From Dechloromonas sp. ZY10 (lineage in GTDB: Bacteria > Pseudomonadota > Gammaproteobacteria > Burkholderiales > Rhodocyclaceae): 64,000 nucleotides of DNA. Positions 47,804 through 56,951 of this stretch are shown piece after piece; position 1 is the first letter of the stretch; each line of letters opens with the position of its first letter. The notes beneath the pieces were generated by a model, which did no database searches, had not been told where the DNA came from, and saw only the letters and a list, made by a program, of their open reading frames with translations. The stretch spans positions 2,465,501-2,529,500 of the forward strand of contig NZ_CP144212.1 of the NCBI RefSeq assembly GCF_041378895.1, written 5' to 3'. Position numbers and translations under genes: made by a program.

Positions 47804-50800
47804 GTGCTCAAGCCCTACCAGCACTCACAAAGGCTAGTTGTTGCACTGCTGCGCAGCCTCCTGCCGCTCGGCCTGCTGCTGACCAGCCTGGTGCCGTTTG
47901 CCGGCGAGCCCGCCGCCACCTATCGCCTGGCCATTCTTGCGTTTCGCAGCCCGGAACAGACCCTGGCCCGCTGGCAGGCAACCGCGAATGCGCTGGAAAC
48001 CTCGCTACCCCGGGGGAGCCGGCTCGAATTGCGGGTCTTGCGCCAGGACGCCCTCGATCAGGCCGTAGCCCAGCGGGAAGTCGACTATGTCTTGACCCAG
48101 CCGGAGCACTACGTTCTGCTCCGTGAACGGCATGGACTGGCAGCCCTGGTCACCCTGATGCCACTCGCCAGCGGCCGGCCGGTAACCCAGTTCGGCGGGG
48201 TGATATTCACCCGTGCAGAACGGCGGGACCTGAACACCCTCGACGATCTCGCCGGAAAACACCTGATGGCGGTGCACGAACACTCGTTTGGTGCCTTCCG
48301 GATGCAGCAATGGGAATTGCTCAAGCGCGGCCTCCACCTCCCGCGCGATGCGGCCAGCCTGAAATTCAGCGGTCAGCCGCAGGACAATACTGTCTTCGCC
48401 GTACTTGAAGGGCGGGCCGACGCCGGCTTCGTCAGAACCGGTGTGCTTGAGGCGATGGCGGCAGAAGGTAAGCTCAGGCTGGACCAGCTCAAGATACTCA
48501 ACCGCCAGCCGGAAGCCGATTTCCCGCAATTGCTATCCACGGCGCTCTATCCGGAATGGCCGCTGGCTGCAATGCGCGGCACCCCGGAAGCGATCAACAA
48601 GACGCTCACGCTGGCCCTGCTCAACCTCCGCCCGGACTCGGAGGCTGCCCGCCAGGGGCAGTACTACGGTTTTTCCCCACCCGGTGACTACACGCCACTG
48701 GAAGCCGTACTGCTGCGCCTGCGCGTACATCCGAAAGCCCTCAACAGCTTCGAGTTCCGCGATGTCTGGCACAAGTACAGCCAGCCCCTGGCCAGCCTGC
48801 TGGTCTTGTTGTTGTTGCTGGCACTGGCGACGGTCTGGCGCATGCGTCGGGACAGCCGCCTGATTCGCAAGGGTGCCCACGAGCGCAGCCTGTTACTGAG
48901 CAGTCTGGGCGAAGGGGTGTATGGGGTTGATGCCGGCGGTCAGTGCACTTTCATCAACCCTTCTGCGTTACGCATGCTCGGTTTGAACGCGGAGGAATGC
49001 ATCGATCGCAATCCACATCTGCTGTTTCACCATCACCGTCCGGATGGCAGCCCCTATCCGGAAACCGACTGTCCTCTTTACCAGGCATTACGTGCGGGTC
49101 GCCCGTCACGGGGAGAGGAATATTTCTTCCGGGCCGATGGCAGCGGTTTTCAGGTTCGTTTCGACGCCATGCCGATCACCGAAGGTCACCGGATCGTCGG
49201 CGCCGTCGTCTGCTTCCAGGACATCTCCGAAGAACGGGCTGCCGAAGAGGCGCTGCGCTTGGCTGCGGTGGCGTTCGAAACGCAGGAAGCGATCGTCATC
49301 ACCGATGCCGCCAACCGTATCCTGCGGGTCAACCGTGCCTTTACCCAGGTCACCGGCTACAGTCCCGAAGAGGCCATCGGACAAACTACCTCACTGCTCA
49401 AGTCAGGACGCCATGATGCGGCATTTTACCGGCGCATGTGGCAGGAATTGCAGGAGTTCGGACGCTGGCAGGGCGAGGTCTGGAACCGCAGGAAAAATGG
49501 TGAGTTGTACCCGGAGTGGCTAACGATTACCGCAGTCAGAGACGAGCATGGAGCTATCCGGCATTACGTCGCGGCCTTCCTTGACATCACCGAGCGCAAA
49601 CAGGCGGAAGCCAAGCTCGAATACATGATGCTGTACGACAGTCTGACCGGCCTCGCCAACCGCCGTCTCTTCCTTGACCGACTGGCACAGAACACGGCCC
49701 GGCGCAAACAGGGTTTTGGTGCCCTGCTGTTCGTCGACATCGACAATTTCCGGCATCTCAACGATCGCCTTGGACATGCGCAGGGAGATCGCCTGCTGGC
49801 TGAAATCGCCGAACGCCTGCGCGCAGTCAGCGGCGACGAATCCACCCTCGGCCGGGTGGGGGGTGATGACTTTGTGGTTTGTTGCAGCGAACTGGGTTTG
49901 CTCAGCAGCGAAAGCGCCACCCGGGCCGAGCAAAAAGCAGAGGAATTGCTGGCCAGCCTCACCCGCCCCTACAAAGTCGGCGACGAGGACTGCCATTGCA
50001 GTGCCTGCGTCGGAATCACATTGATTGGTGAACACAGTCCGGGTCCCGAAGAACTGCTCAAGCAAGCAGAGTTGGCGATGTACCAGGCCAAGGAAAACGG
50101 CCGCCAGAATGTGCGTTTCTTCGACCCCGACATGCAATCCGCCGTTGCCAGCCGCCTGAGCCTCGAAGCCGACCTGCGCCAAGCCCTGGCCGAGCAGCAA
50201 TTCGTATTGCACTACCAGCCGCAGGTCGATGGCCGGGGCCAGATCGGCGGCGCCGAAGCCTTGGTCCGCTGGCTACATCCCGAACGCGGCATGATTTCTC
50301 CGGGGCTGTTCATTCCCCTGGCAGAAGAAAGCGGCCTGATCGTCCCTCTGGGGCGCTGGATACTCGCCCAAGCCTGTCACCAACTGGCTGAATGGCAGAG
50401 CAACCCAGCCAGCCAAAACTGGACCCTGGCAGTCAATATCAGCGCCCGTCAGTTCCACCGCCCGGACTTTGTCGAACAGGTGACCGAGTTGTTGCTCAGC
50501 AGCGGCGCCGCTGCGCGTGGATTGAAGCTGGAACTGACCGAATCCCTGCTGATCGAGGATGTCGAGGATACGGTGCGCAAGATGTCAGCACTGCGCGAGC
50601 TCGGGCTGACCCTGTCACTCGACGATTTCGGTACGGGTTACTCTTCGCTCTCATACCTGAAACGCCTGCCGCTCTCCCAGCTCAAGATTGATCAGTCGTT
50701 TGTCCGTGACCTCAGCGAAAACGCCAACGATGCGGCAATCGTCAGGGCAATCATCGGGATGGCAGAAAGTCTTGGACTGGAAGTCATCGCCGAAGGGGTT

Positions 50801-50959
50801 GAAACCGCTGAACAATGTGCCCTGCTTCAGGACTGGGGCTGCCAGCACTTTCAGGGTTACCACTTCTATCGTCCGCTGCCGCCGGAAGCCATCGCACGGC
50901 TTGAACATCGCCACCCACCCGCAGTACAGACCGGCAGCAACGGCCAACTTGCCGGATAA
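47804..50959 (+). CDS. PhnD-like sensor, PAS, GGDEF and EAL domain protein
   Basis: A 1051-residue signalling protein. Residues 1-35 are a signal or anchor segment; about 40-300 resemble a phosphate/phosphonate-type periplasmic binding protein (YRLAILAFRSPEQTLARWQ, DDLAGKHLMAVHEHSFGAF, GRADAGFVRTGVLEAM); one transmembrane segment lies near 328-348. Two PAS domains (about 360-480 and 490-605) precede GGDEF and EAL. The GGDEF motif is altered to VGGDDFVV. The EAL domain has EALVRW, NISARQF, ELTESLL, DDFGTGYSSL and EGVET, so phosphodiesterase activity is likely. The start is GTG. Confidence 0.93.
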   Translation: MLKPYQHSQRLVVALLRSLLPLGLLLTSLVPFAGEPAATYRLAILAFRSPEQTLARWQATANALETSLPRGSRLELRVLRQDALDQAVAQREVDYVLTQPEHYVLLRERHGLAALVTLMPLASGRPVTQFGGVIFTRAERRDLNTLDDLAGKHLMAVHEHSFGAFRMQQWELLKRGLHLPRDAASLKFSGQPQDNTVFAVLEGRADAGFVRTGVLEAMAAEGKLRLDQLKILNRQPEADFPQLLSTALYPEWPLAAMRGTPEAINKTLTLALLNLRPDSEAARQGQYYGFSPPGDYTPLEAVLLRLRVHPKALNSFEFRDVWHKYSQPLASLLVLLLLLALATVWRMRRDSRLIRKGAHERSLLLSSLGEGVYGVDAGGQCTFINPSALRMLGLNAEECIDRNPHLLFHHHRPDGSPYPETDCPLYQALRAGRPSRGEEYFFRADGSGFQVRFDAMPITEGHRIVGAVVCFQDISEERAAEEALRLAAVAFETQEAIVITDAANRILRVNRAFTQVTGYSPEEAIGQTTSLLKSGRHDAAFYRRMWQELQEFGRWQGEVWNRRKNGELYPEWLTITAVRDEHGAIRHYVAAFLDITERKQAEAKLEYMMLYDSLTGLANRRLFLDRLAQNTARRKQGFGALLFVDIDNFRHLNDRLGHAQGDRLLAEIAERLRAVSGDESTLGRVGGDDFVVCCSELGLLSSESATRAEQKAEELLASLTRPYKVGDEDCHCSACVGITLIGEHSPGPEELLKQAELAMYQAKENGRQNVRFFDPDMQSAVASRLSLEADLRQALAEQQFVLHYQPQVDGRGQIGGAEALVRWLHPERGMISPGLFIPLAEESGLIVPLGRWILAQACHQLAEWQSNPASQNWTLAVNISARQFHRPDFVEQVTELLLSSGAAARGLKLELTESLLIEDVEDTVRKMSALRELGLTLSLDDFGTGYSSLSYLKRLPLSQLKIDQSFVRDLSENANDAAIVRAIIGMAESLGLEVIAEGVETAEQCALLQDWGCQHFQGYHFYRPLPPEAIARLEHRHPPAVQTGSNGQLAG

Positions 50960-50989
50960 TGCCGCCTGTTTCCATCTGCGGTTTTCCCC

Positions 50990-51757
50990 ATGTCTCGCTC
51001 CAAAGCCCCACGCCACGCCATCGACATCAGTGAGGATGCCGGTGTCCGTTATCTCCACTTCGGTTCGGACTGGATTCAAGGGGCGATGCGCATTGCTCGC
51101 CCCTGGTCGCTGGAACTCCCCTACACCCGCGACATGCTGTTCGGACTACTGCTCCGCGAGCCGGCAGAATGGCCGCGCAACATTTTGCAGATCGGGCTTG
51201 GAGCTGCATCGCTGACCCGTTTCATCCACCGTTACCTGCCGCGCAGCCGGCAAACCGTGGTTGAAATCAACCCCCAGGTGGAGTTCGTGGCCCGTCAGTA
51301 CTTCAAGCTGCCGGACGACCCTCCCCGTCTGCACATCGAACATGCTTGCGGTGCCGAGTACTTGCTGGCGGGCGGCCCCACCAGCGAGTTGCTGCTGATC
51401 GACGGATTCGATCCGGAGGGACGCATGGGAGCTCTCGGCACCGAACCCTTTATGCAGGCTGCCCGTGCCCGTCTGGCCGAAAACGGCTTGCTGGCCATCA
51501 ACCTGCTTGGCCGGGACCGCAACTTCAAGGCCCTGCTTGCCCGCATCCGCGAGGTCTTCGCTAACCGGACCCTGGTCCTGCCGCCGTCTGCCAGCGGCAA
51601 CGTCATCGTTCTCGCTCACAACGGCGAGCCCCGCCATTATTCCTTCGCCGATCTGGAACAGCGAGCCCTTGCCCTGAAATCCGACACCCGCCTGGACTTA
51701 CGCCCGACGTTGCAGGAACTGCGGAGCGCCAGCGGCGAGGCAAGCCTGCTCTTTTGA
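50990..51757 (+). CDS. spermidine-synthase-like methyltransferase
   Basis: The 255-residue product has the Rossmann core ILQIGLGAASLTRFIHRYLPRS, VEINPQVEFVARQYF and LLIDGFDPEGRMG of the polyamine synthase fold. It lacks the clear aminopropyl-acceptor residues of SpeE, so it is better described as SpeE-like. It starts 30 bases after the GGDEF-EAL gene and precedes an 88-residue protein. Function not known. Confidence 0.85.
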   Translation: MSRSKAPRHAIDISEDAGVRYLHFGSDWIQGAMRIARPWSLELPYTRDMLFGLLLREPAEWPRNILQIGLGAASLTRFIHRYLPRSRQTVVEINPQVEFVARQYFKLPDDPPRLHIEHACGAEYLLAGGPTSELLLIDGFDPEGRMGALGTEPFMQAARARLAENGLLAINLLGRDRNFKALLARIREVFANRTLVLPPSASGNVIVLAHNGEPRHYSFADLEQRALALKSDTRLDLRPTLQELRSASGEASLLF

Positions 51758-51856
51758 TCCGGCTTGTCCTGAAGGGTAGAGTGGACTACAAACAAGACAG
51801 GTACCGTCGGGGTTTCGGTTGATCATGCCCGACTTGTCCCGCTAAGGAGTTTTCCC

Positions 51857-52123
51857 ATGTTATCGATACAGGACGTGCTGGATTATTGCGATCTTGATCG
51901 CGGCGAAATCGAGGCCATCGCCGAACACGAGCATCTCCCGCTGGCCGTCGCGGCAGAGCTCGGCGAAGCTTTGCTGAGCACACCCGAAGGGGTTTGTCAG
52001 GTGCACACCATGATCATCGAGAACATCCAGCATGCTCTTGATGGCGGCCACTATCAGCATGCGCAGGAACTGGTCACGGTTTACGAACACCTGCAACGCT
52101 GCCACCCGCTTCCACAACACTGA
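51857..52123 (+). CDS. conserved hypothetical small protein
   Basis: The 88-residue protein (MLSIQDVLDYCDLDRGEIEAIAEHEHLPLAVAAELGEALL...) is predicted helical and acidic, with no signal peptide and no known domain. A strong AAGGAG ribosome site precedes the ATG and a good terminator follows, so it is a real, probably single-gene unit. Confidence 0.8.
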   Translation: MLSIQDVLDYCDLDRGEIEAIAEHEHLPLAVAAELGEALLSTPEGVCQVHTMIIENIQHALDGGHYQHAQELVTVYEHLQRCHPLPQH

Positions 52124-52148
52124 GCGGCCAAGACCGGACCCTGCACAC

Positions 52149-52177
52149 AACCCCGGCGCTGCCGGGGTTGGTTTTTA
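52149..52177 (+). terminator. Rho-independent terminator after the 88-residue protein gene
   Basis: AACCCCGGC and GCCGGGGTT form a nine-base-pair stem around a GCT loop and are followed by GGTTTTTA, 25 bases after the stop. Confidence 0.88.
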
Positions 52178-52212
52178 CGTGCGTTCCTACCAGTACCGGG
52201 GAACGCACGTAA
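52175..52212. repeat. 13-base inverted repeat TTACGTGCGTTCC
   Basis: Perfect arms at 52175-52187 and 52200-52212 enclose a 12-base spacer. It lies two bases before the narL stop on the other strand. No T-run follows on either strand, so it is not a typical terminator; it could stabilise the narL transcript end or bind a protein. Confidence 0.8.
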
Positions 52213-52214
52213 TT

Positions 52215-52889
52215 TCAGCCGGCAGCAGCGTTTCGCGCCGGGCCGTAGCCATGCTCGACGGCATAGAGTGCAACCTGTACCCGGCTAGTCATGTTCAGTT
52301 TCTTGAAAATGTTCTGGACATGAATCTTGACCGTACTCTCGGCGAGATCCAGGCGACGGGCAATTTCCTTGTTGCTTTCGCCCTGCGCCAGGCTGGCCAG
52401 GATGTCGCGCTCACGCGGCGAAAAGCGCTCCCGATCCGGCGGATTGTTTTCCTGACGCGGCGGGTTGCGTACGCCAGCGATCAGCTTGGCCGTCATCTGC
52501 TGCGACACCACCGACTCGCCGGCAGCCACCCGACGCACACCGTCGATCAGCATCTCGGTCTCGATATTCTTCAGCAGATAGCCGGAAGCTCCTGCCCGCA
52601 GCGCATCCATCAGATCCTGCGCGTCCTCCGAGACAGTCAGCATCAGGACTCGCACTTCAGGAATCTCTTCAACGATAACCTTCAGCGCCTCCAGCCCCGA
52701 TACGCCGGGCATGTGCAAATCGAGCAAGGCCACATCCGGCTTCAGCGAACGTGCACGCTTGATCCCTTCCAATCCGTCGCCGGCTTCACCGACGACCTCG
52801 AACTCCTCGTTGCGTTGCAACAAGGATTTGATTCCACTGCGAAAAAGGGTGTGATCATCGACCAGCAGCACCCGAATTTTGTCGCTCAT
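52215..52889 (-). CDS. narL: NarL-family response regulator
   Basis: A 224-residue nitrate/nitrite response regulator. The receiver has VLLVDDHTLFRSGIKSLLQ and phosphoacceptor aspartate in ALLDLHMPGVSG; the LuxR-type HTH is at about residues 155-212 (RERDILASLAQGESNKEIARRLDLAESTVKIHVQNIFKKLN). It lies 33 bases after narX on the same strand, forming a two-component pair. Targets are unknown in this window, though nitrate-response sites near the Dms-type cluster would be worth checking. Confidence 0.9.
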   Translation of the reverse strand: MSDKIRVLLVDDHTLFRSGIKSLLQRNEEFEVVGEAGDGLEGIKRARSLKPDVALLDLHMPGVSGLEALKVIVEEIPEVRVLMLTVSEDAQDLMDALRAGASGYLLKNIETEMLIDGVRRVAAGESVVSQQMTAKLIAGVRNPPRQENNPPDRERFSPRERDILASLAQGESNKEIARRLDLAESTVKIHVQNIFKKLNMTSRVQVALYAVEHGYGPARNAAAG

Positions 52890-52922
52890 CTCCTATCGAC
52901 TCCCGAAGTTTGGCGTTTGCGA

Positions 52923-54842
52923 TCATCGCGGACGGCGCAGTGTAACCTGCGTACCGCCGCCAATCTTTGATGTAATCCGACATTCGCCGCCGATCCTCTC
53001 GGCTCGCTCACGCATGATTTTCAGTCCGACATGGCGGTCCGACAAGACCTTGGCCTCATTGACCGGGTCGAAACCGATGCCATCATCTTCAACCACGATC
53101 TCGACCCGCCCCTGGCTGCGGTGCAGGCTGACCTGCACATGCCTTGCCTGGGCATGTTTGCGGATATTCGATAGCGATTCCTGGATGATATGCATCATCT
53201 GGATTTCATCCTCCGGCGCCAGCGGCATGCCACCGCCCTGACAAATAAACTCGCTGGCAACTCCGGTCTGCCGCTGGAATTTTTCCAGGGCACCACGAAT
53301 CGCCGACTCCAGATCGGCCTGATTCAGGCGGGTCCGGAAATGCAACAGCAATTCGCGCACGTAGTCGTAACTTTCCTGCACGCCCTCTCGCAACTGGCCG
53401 GCAATCTGCAGGGACTCGCCCAGATCCTGATGGCGTAGCGAATCCTGCAACAACTGGACCTGGATATTGAGAAAAGCCAGGCCCTGGGCAATCGAATCGT
53501 GCAACTCCTGAGCCAGCAAATTACGCTCTTCGGAAACCGCCAGTTCCTTCTCCCGGGCTTTCAGGCGCTGAGTTTCAATCGCCCCCCCGAGATGCTGGCC
53601 CAAGGTTTCAAGCAAACGTATTTCACGCTCCGAAAGAGCTGCCGGACGTGAAAAATAGAGATTAAAGACACCCAGCTGCTGCTTCTCGCAAACGATATTG
53701 AAGGCGCTGGCAGTCGCAAAACCTTCGCGGACGCAGGTCATCATTTTCATGCCTACCGGTGGGTTGACCGTGTGAAAAGCCACCGGCACACCGCTTTCGA
53801 TCACACCACCGCACAAGCAATCGCCACAATTCATTTCGCCTTCGGTGGCAATGAAGTCTTCCGACAAGCCTTCATGGGCAACGATATAGAGCATTTCCGA
53901 CTGCGGCTGGTAAAGGCGAACAGCACCGCCGTCAGCCCCCAGGGCTTCGCGAATACGGGACAGGAAACCTTTGCACAAGGCCTCCAACGGAGCCGGCTCG
54001 CTGAGAAAGGCCGTCGCTTCATACAAGATTCCGAGTTCACGGTTACGCTCGGCCAGACTCCGGGTTTCGGCCTCCACTCGTTGCTCCAAGGTACCGTAAG
54101 CAATCTGCACATGTTCGGCCATGCGGTTGAAACCATCGGCCAAGCGCCCAAGTTCATCATCGCTGGTCACCGGCAGACGCACTGAAAGATCCTTCCCGGT
54201 CATCCGCAGCATGCCGGCATGCAGGATATTGACCGGCTGGATCACCAGCCGGAAAAAAAAGCTGATCAGCAGCAGCGTGCTCACCATCGACAGAAAAACC
54301 AGTATTGCCTGGAGAGTCCGCAGCAGATTGGTATCGTCGGCATAGCTACGCTCCATCGCCAGCACCAGATGATTGATGTTGCCGACAAAAGGTTCGAGTA
54401 CCAAATCGTACTGATTGAGCAACGACTCGCGCTGCGCCCGGTCGGCCGACAGGAAGAGCGCCACCAAGGGACGCAATTGCGACTCCCACGATGCAGTCAC
54501 GCTGCTCAGGTGCAATTGCACCTTGTCATCGCGCGGAGCGGCCAGCGGACGAGCCGGGTCGCCCTGTTGCAGGTCGAGCAAAACTTGATCGAAACGCTGC
54601 AGTTCCAGAGCCAATTCGTCGATCACCGGCGTACTCGCCTGCTCGCCCTGCATCCGCGACATCAGATGGCTGATCCGGTAACTCCGCATGCGCTGGCTGC
54701 CGGCATCATTGATCGCTGCGGCAACCCCTTCGAGTTGCCAGGAAATAGCCAGCGTCAGGCCAATCGCGGCAGTGGCGACAACAAAAAAAGCGATCAGCGA
54801 ACTGACAATTTTTCGCGATAATTTTCCCGCAGGGAGCAGCAT
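52923..54842 (-). CDS. narX: nitrate/nitrite sensor histidine kinase NarX-type
   Basis: A 639-residue kinase. It has two transmembrane segments (about residues 12-34 and 180-202). The periplasmic P-box INDAGSQRMRSYRISHLMSR, near residue 44, is the nitrate-binding signature. A HAMP (LRMTGKDLSVRLPVTSDDELG) follows, then a GAF domain with a cysteine cluster (NCGDCLCG), and the HisKA_3 core with the phosphoacceptor histidine in LLAQELHDSIAQGLAF and ATPase box EDDGIGFD. Divergent from the two-HD gene. Confidence 0.9.
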   Translation of the reverse strand: MLLPAGKLSRKIVSSLIAFFVVATAAIGLTLAISWQLEGVAAAINDAGSQRMRSYRISHLMSRMQGEQASTPVIDELALELQRFDQVLLDLQQGDPARPLAAPRDDKVQLHLSSVTASWESQLRPLVALFLSADRAQRESLLNQYDLVLEPFVGNINHLVLAMERSYADDTNLLRTLQAILVFLSMVSTLLLISFFFRLVIQPVNILHAGMLRMTGKDLSVRLPVTSDDELGRLADGFNRMAEHVQIAYGTLEQRVEAETRSLAERNRELGILYEATAFLSEPAPLEALCKGFLSRIREALGADGGAVRLYQPQSEMLYIVAHEGLSEDFIATEGEMNCGDCLCGGVIESGVPVAFHTVNPPVGMKMMTCVREGFATASAFNIVCEKQQLGVFNLYFSRPAALSEREIRLLETLGQHLGGAIETQRLKAREKELAVSEERNLLAQELHDSIAQGLAFLNIQVQLLQDSLRHQDLGESLQIAGQLREGVQESYDYVRELLLHFRTRLNQADLESAIRGALEKFQRQTGVASEFICQGGGMPLAPEDEIQMMHIIQESLSNIRKHAQARHVQVSLHRSQGRVEIVVEDDGIGFDPVNEAKVLSDRHVGLKIMRERAERIGGECRITSKIGGGTQVTLRRPR

Positions 54843-54945
54843 GGCGCTTGATCCGGCAACCCAAAACGCGCAACCTTAGACCTGCCATCGAGAAAAACGC
54901 AAGCGCCGCCGACAAAAACAGAATTTATTATTCCCTTAGCCAGTC

Positions 54946-56184
54946 ATGACCACCCAGCCAAGTACCGCCTGCGCCCGCCACATCGTCTACGCACTCTCCG
55001 ATGCCCTTGACCTGGTCGGCATCGACGATATTGCCCACGGCAAACGGGTCGGCATCATGGCAGCCGAATGCGCCCGTCACCTGGGGTGGCCCGACTGGCG
55101 GATCGAACGGATTTTTGACCTTGGCCTGCTACACGACATCGGGGTTTCATCGACCGCAACCCATCGGCAATTGGTCAGCGAATTCGACTGGACCAGTTCG
55201 CAGCAGCACTGCGAAATTGGCTACCGCCTGCTTCGCGAATACCCGCCGCTAGCCGACCTGGCCGAACCGATTCTCTACCACCATACACACTGGCCGGCCC
55301 TGCCTGCCGGACTGCCGCAGGAGACTGCCGAAGCGGCCAACCTGATTTACCTGGTTGACCGTGTCGATGCGCTGGCTGCTCCGTTTCACGCCGAGGGTAC
55401 CCTGCTGCGCCATACCGTCAGCATCCGCGAGCAGGTTTGCCAACATGCCGCCGGTCGCTTCTCGCCAACACTGCTGGCAGCCTTCCTCGCTGCGTCGCGT
55501 CCGGAAGCCTTCTGGCTGACGCTCGAACCACGGGGAATCCGCGTTTACCTCGGCAGCATGCTGTCGGCAACTGCAGAACAGCCTGTCCCGGCTGCCGAAC
55601 TGAAACCCGTGGCCCGAATCCTGTCGCAGATTGTCGATGCCAAGAGCCCATTCACCGCCGAACACTCGCAAGGCGTTGCCGCGCTGGCCCGCCTGCTGGG
55701 CGAACAATGCGGAATTACCGGAGTCAACCTCGACAAGATCGAGATTGCCGGATTGCTGCACGATATCGGGAAATTGCGCGTTCCCGATGAAATTCTCGAC
55801 AAACCGGGGCAACTCGACCACGACGAACGCCAGGTAATGAATGCCCACAGCTTCGAAACCTGGCAAATCCTCCGGCAGATTCCCGGTTGCGAAGAGATCG
55901 CCCCGTGGGCTGCCTACCACCACGAAGAACCGGGCGGTCACGGCTACCCCTTTCATCTGGATGCCACGACCCTGCCACTGGAAGCACGTATCCTGCGCGT
56001 TGCCGACATCTTCCAGGCGATGACCCAGAACCGGCCTTACCGGCGCGGCCTCGACCTGACCTCGGCGGCTGCTTTCATGCGCGAACTGGTCGCTTCCGGA
56101 CGGCTGGATGGCGCACTGGTTGAACGTCTGCTGGACATCCCCGAAGCCGCCCTGGCAGCGGCCCGGGCGGCCCCCTCTGACTGA
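54946..56184 (+). CDS. HD-GYP type protein with two HD domains
   Basis: A 412-residue soluble protein. The first HD domain (about 20-200; HGKRVGIMAAECARH, LLHDIGVSS) is followed by a C-terminal HD-GYP-like half with HSQGVAALARLLGEQ, GLLHDIGKLRVPDEIL, YHHEEPGGHGYPFHLD and RILRVADIFQAMTQNRPYRRG. The GYP is complete (GHGYP). HD-GYP proteins degrade c-di-GMP; the metal ligands of the C-terminal half appear intact, so it is probably active. It is convergent with the TorD gene, eight bases apart. Confidence 0.9.
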   Translation: MTTQPSTACARHIVYALSDALDLVGIDDIAHGKRVGIMAAECARHLGWPDWRIERIFDLGLLHDIGVSSTATHRQLVSEFDWTSSQQHCEIGYRLLREYPPLADLAEPILYHHTHWPALPAGLPQETAEAANLIYLVDRVDALAAPFHAEGTLLRHTVSIREQVCQHAAGRFSPTLLAAFLAASRPEAFWLTLEPRGIRVYLGSMLSATAEQPVPAAELKPVARILSQIVDAKSPFTAEHSQGVAALARLLGEQCGITGVNLDKIEIAGLLHDIGKLRVPDEILDKPGQLDHDERQVMNAHSFETWQILRQIPGCEEIAPWAAYHHEEPGGHGYPFHLDATTLPLEARILRVADIFQAMTQNRPYRRGLDLTSAAAFMRELVASGRLDGALVERLLDIPEAALAAARAAPSD

Positions 56185-56192
56185 GCCAAGGC

Positions 56193-56951
56193 TTACCAGC
56201 TGGCTCCCTGCGGCCCTGGCATGAAATGCAGTGGAGCCACTTCTGCCTTTTCTCTAGCCATTTTCTGCTCGATGCGCAGGCGCAGCACTTCCCGAGCCGG
56301 CTGCGGATAGCCGGCATACTCGCCCAGCAGGTGACGCAGCCGCCCCAGCCACCAATGGGTCAGCCCGGCCAATGCAGCATAGAAGTCGCAGTCGGCAAAC
56401 TGCACCACACGCGCAGCAAACTCGGGAAACCAGTAGCCGACATGCTCGTCGATGAAACAGGCAATTTCCTCCGCCCGCGCCGACAACGGCGCCCGGCCAA
56501 AACGCCGGAGGCTATGTGCCAGGTAATGCAGTTGCGGCACCAGATGATCATCGAAGTATTGCTGCCGGTCGGCCAGCGACAAGCCAGCCTGGGCATACAG
56601 TTCGCGCAATTCGAACATCGGTGCCGCGCAGGCCAGATGGTCGTCCGAGAGCCATACCGATTCGCAGGGTGACGTCCCGTAGCGATGATTCAGATAGATT
56701 GCAGCGTAGTCGGCGGCCAGCCGGTCTAGGCCGGCTGCATCACGCGGCAGGCCCGCAACAGCCCGGGACATTTCACTCAGGACTTGCGCCTCGACCGCCG
56801 CAGCCGGCAGCAAGGCCAGCCCCTGTGGAAATTGCTCGGCCTGCAGCGCGTCGACCGTGGGGAGATCCAGTTCATGCTGATGCAGGCGCACCAGTTGCTC
56901 CAGATCATCGGCCAGGGCAGCAAAAAAGGAAGAAATCACCCCATCAACCAT
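56193..56951 (-). CDS. TorD-family molybdoenzyme chaperone
   Basis: The 252-residue product resembles TorD/DmsD/NarJ chaperones that guide cofactor insertion and Tat export of molybdoenzymes. Key segments are AADYAAIYLNHRYGTSPCESVWLSDD (the E-S-V-W(L) region) and YYFDDHLVPQLHYLAHSLRRF-like helices. It overlaps the iron-sulfur protein by eight bases, and the upstream gene is a DmsA-like enzyme, so this chaperone probably serves it. I prefer the ATG at 56951 over 56978. Confidence 0.85.
   Translation of the reverse strand: MVDGVISSFFAALADDLEQLVRLHQHELDLPTVDALQAEQFPQGLALLPAAAVEAQVLSEMSRAVAGLPRDAAGLDRLAADYAAIYLNHRYGTSPCESVWLSDDHLACAAPMFELRELYAQAGLSLADRQQYFDDHLVPQLHYLAHSLRRFGRAPLSARAEEIACFIDEHVGYWFPEFAARVVQFADCDFYAALAGLTHWWLGRLRHLLGEYAGYPQPAREVLRLRIEQKMAREKAEVAPLHFMPGPQGASW

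Noticed and set aside
50990-51757. True spermidine synthase SpeE
   Set aside because: The Rossmann core is present but the polyamine-binding signature is not convincing, so I call it only SpeE-like.
52175-52212. Rho-independent terminator of narL
   Set aside because: The dyad is perfect but no T-run follows it on the minus strand.
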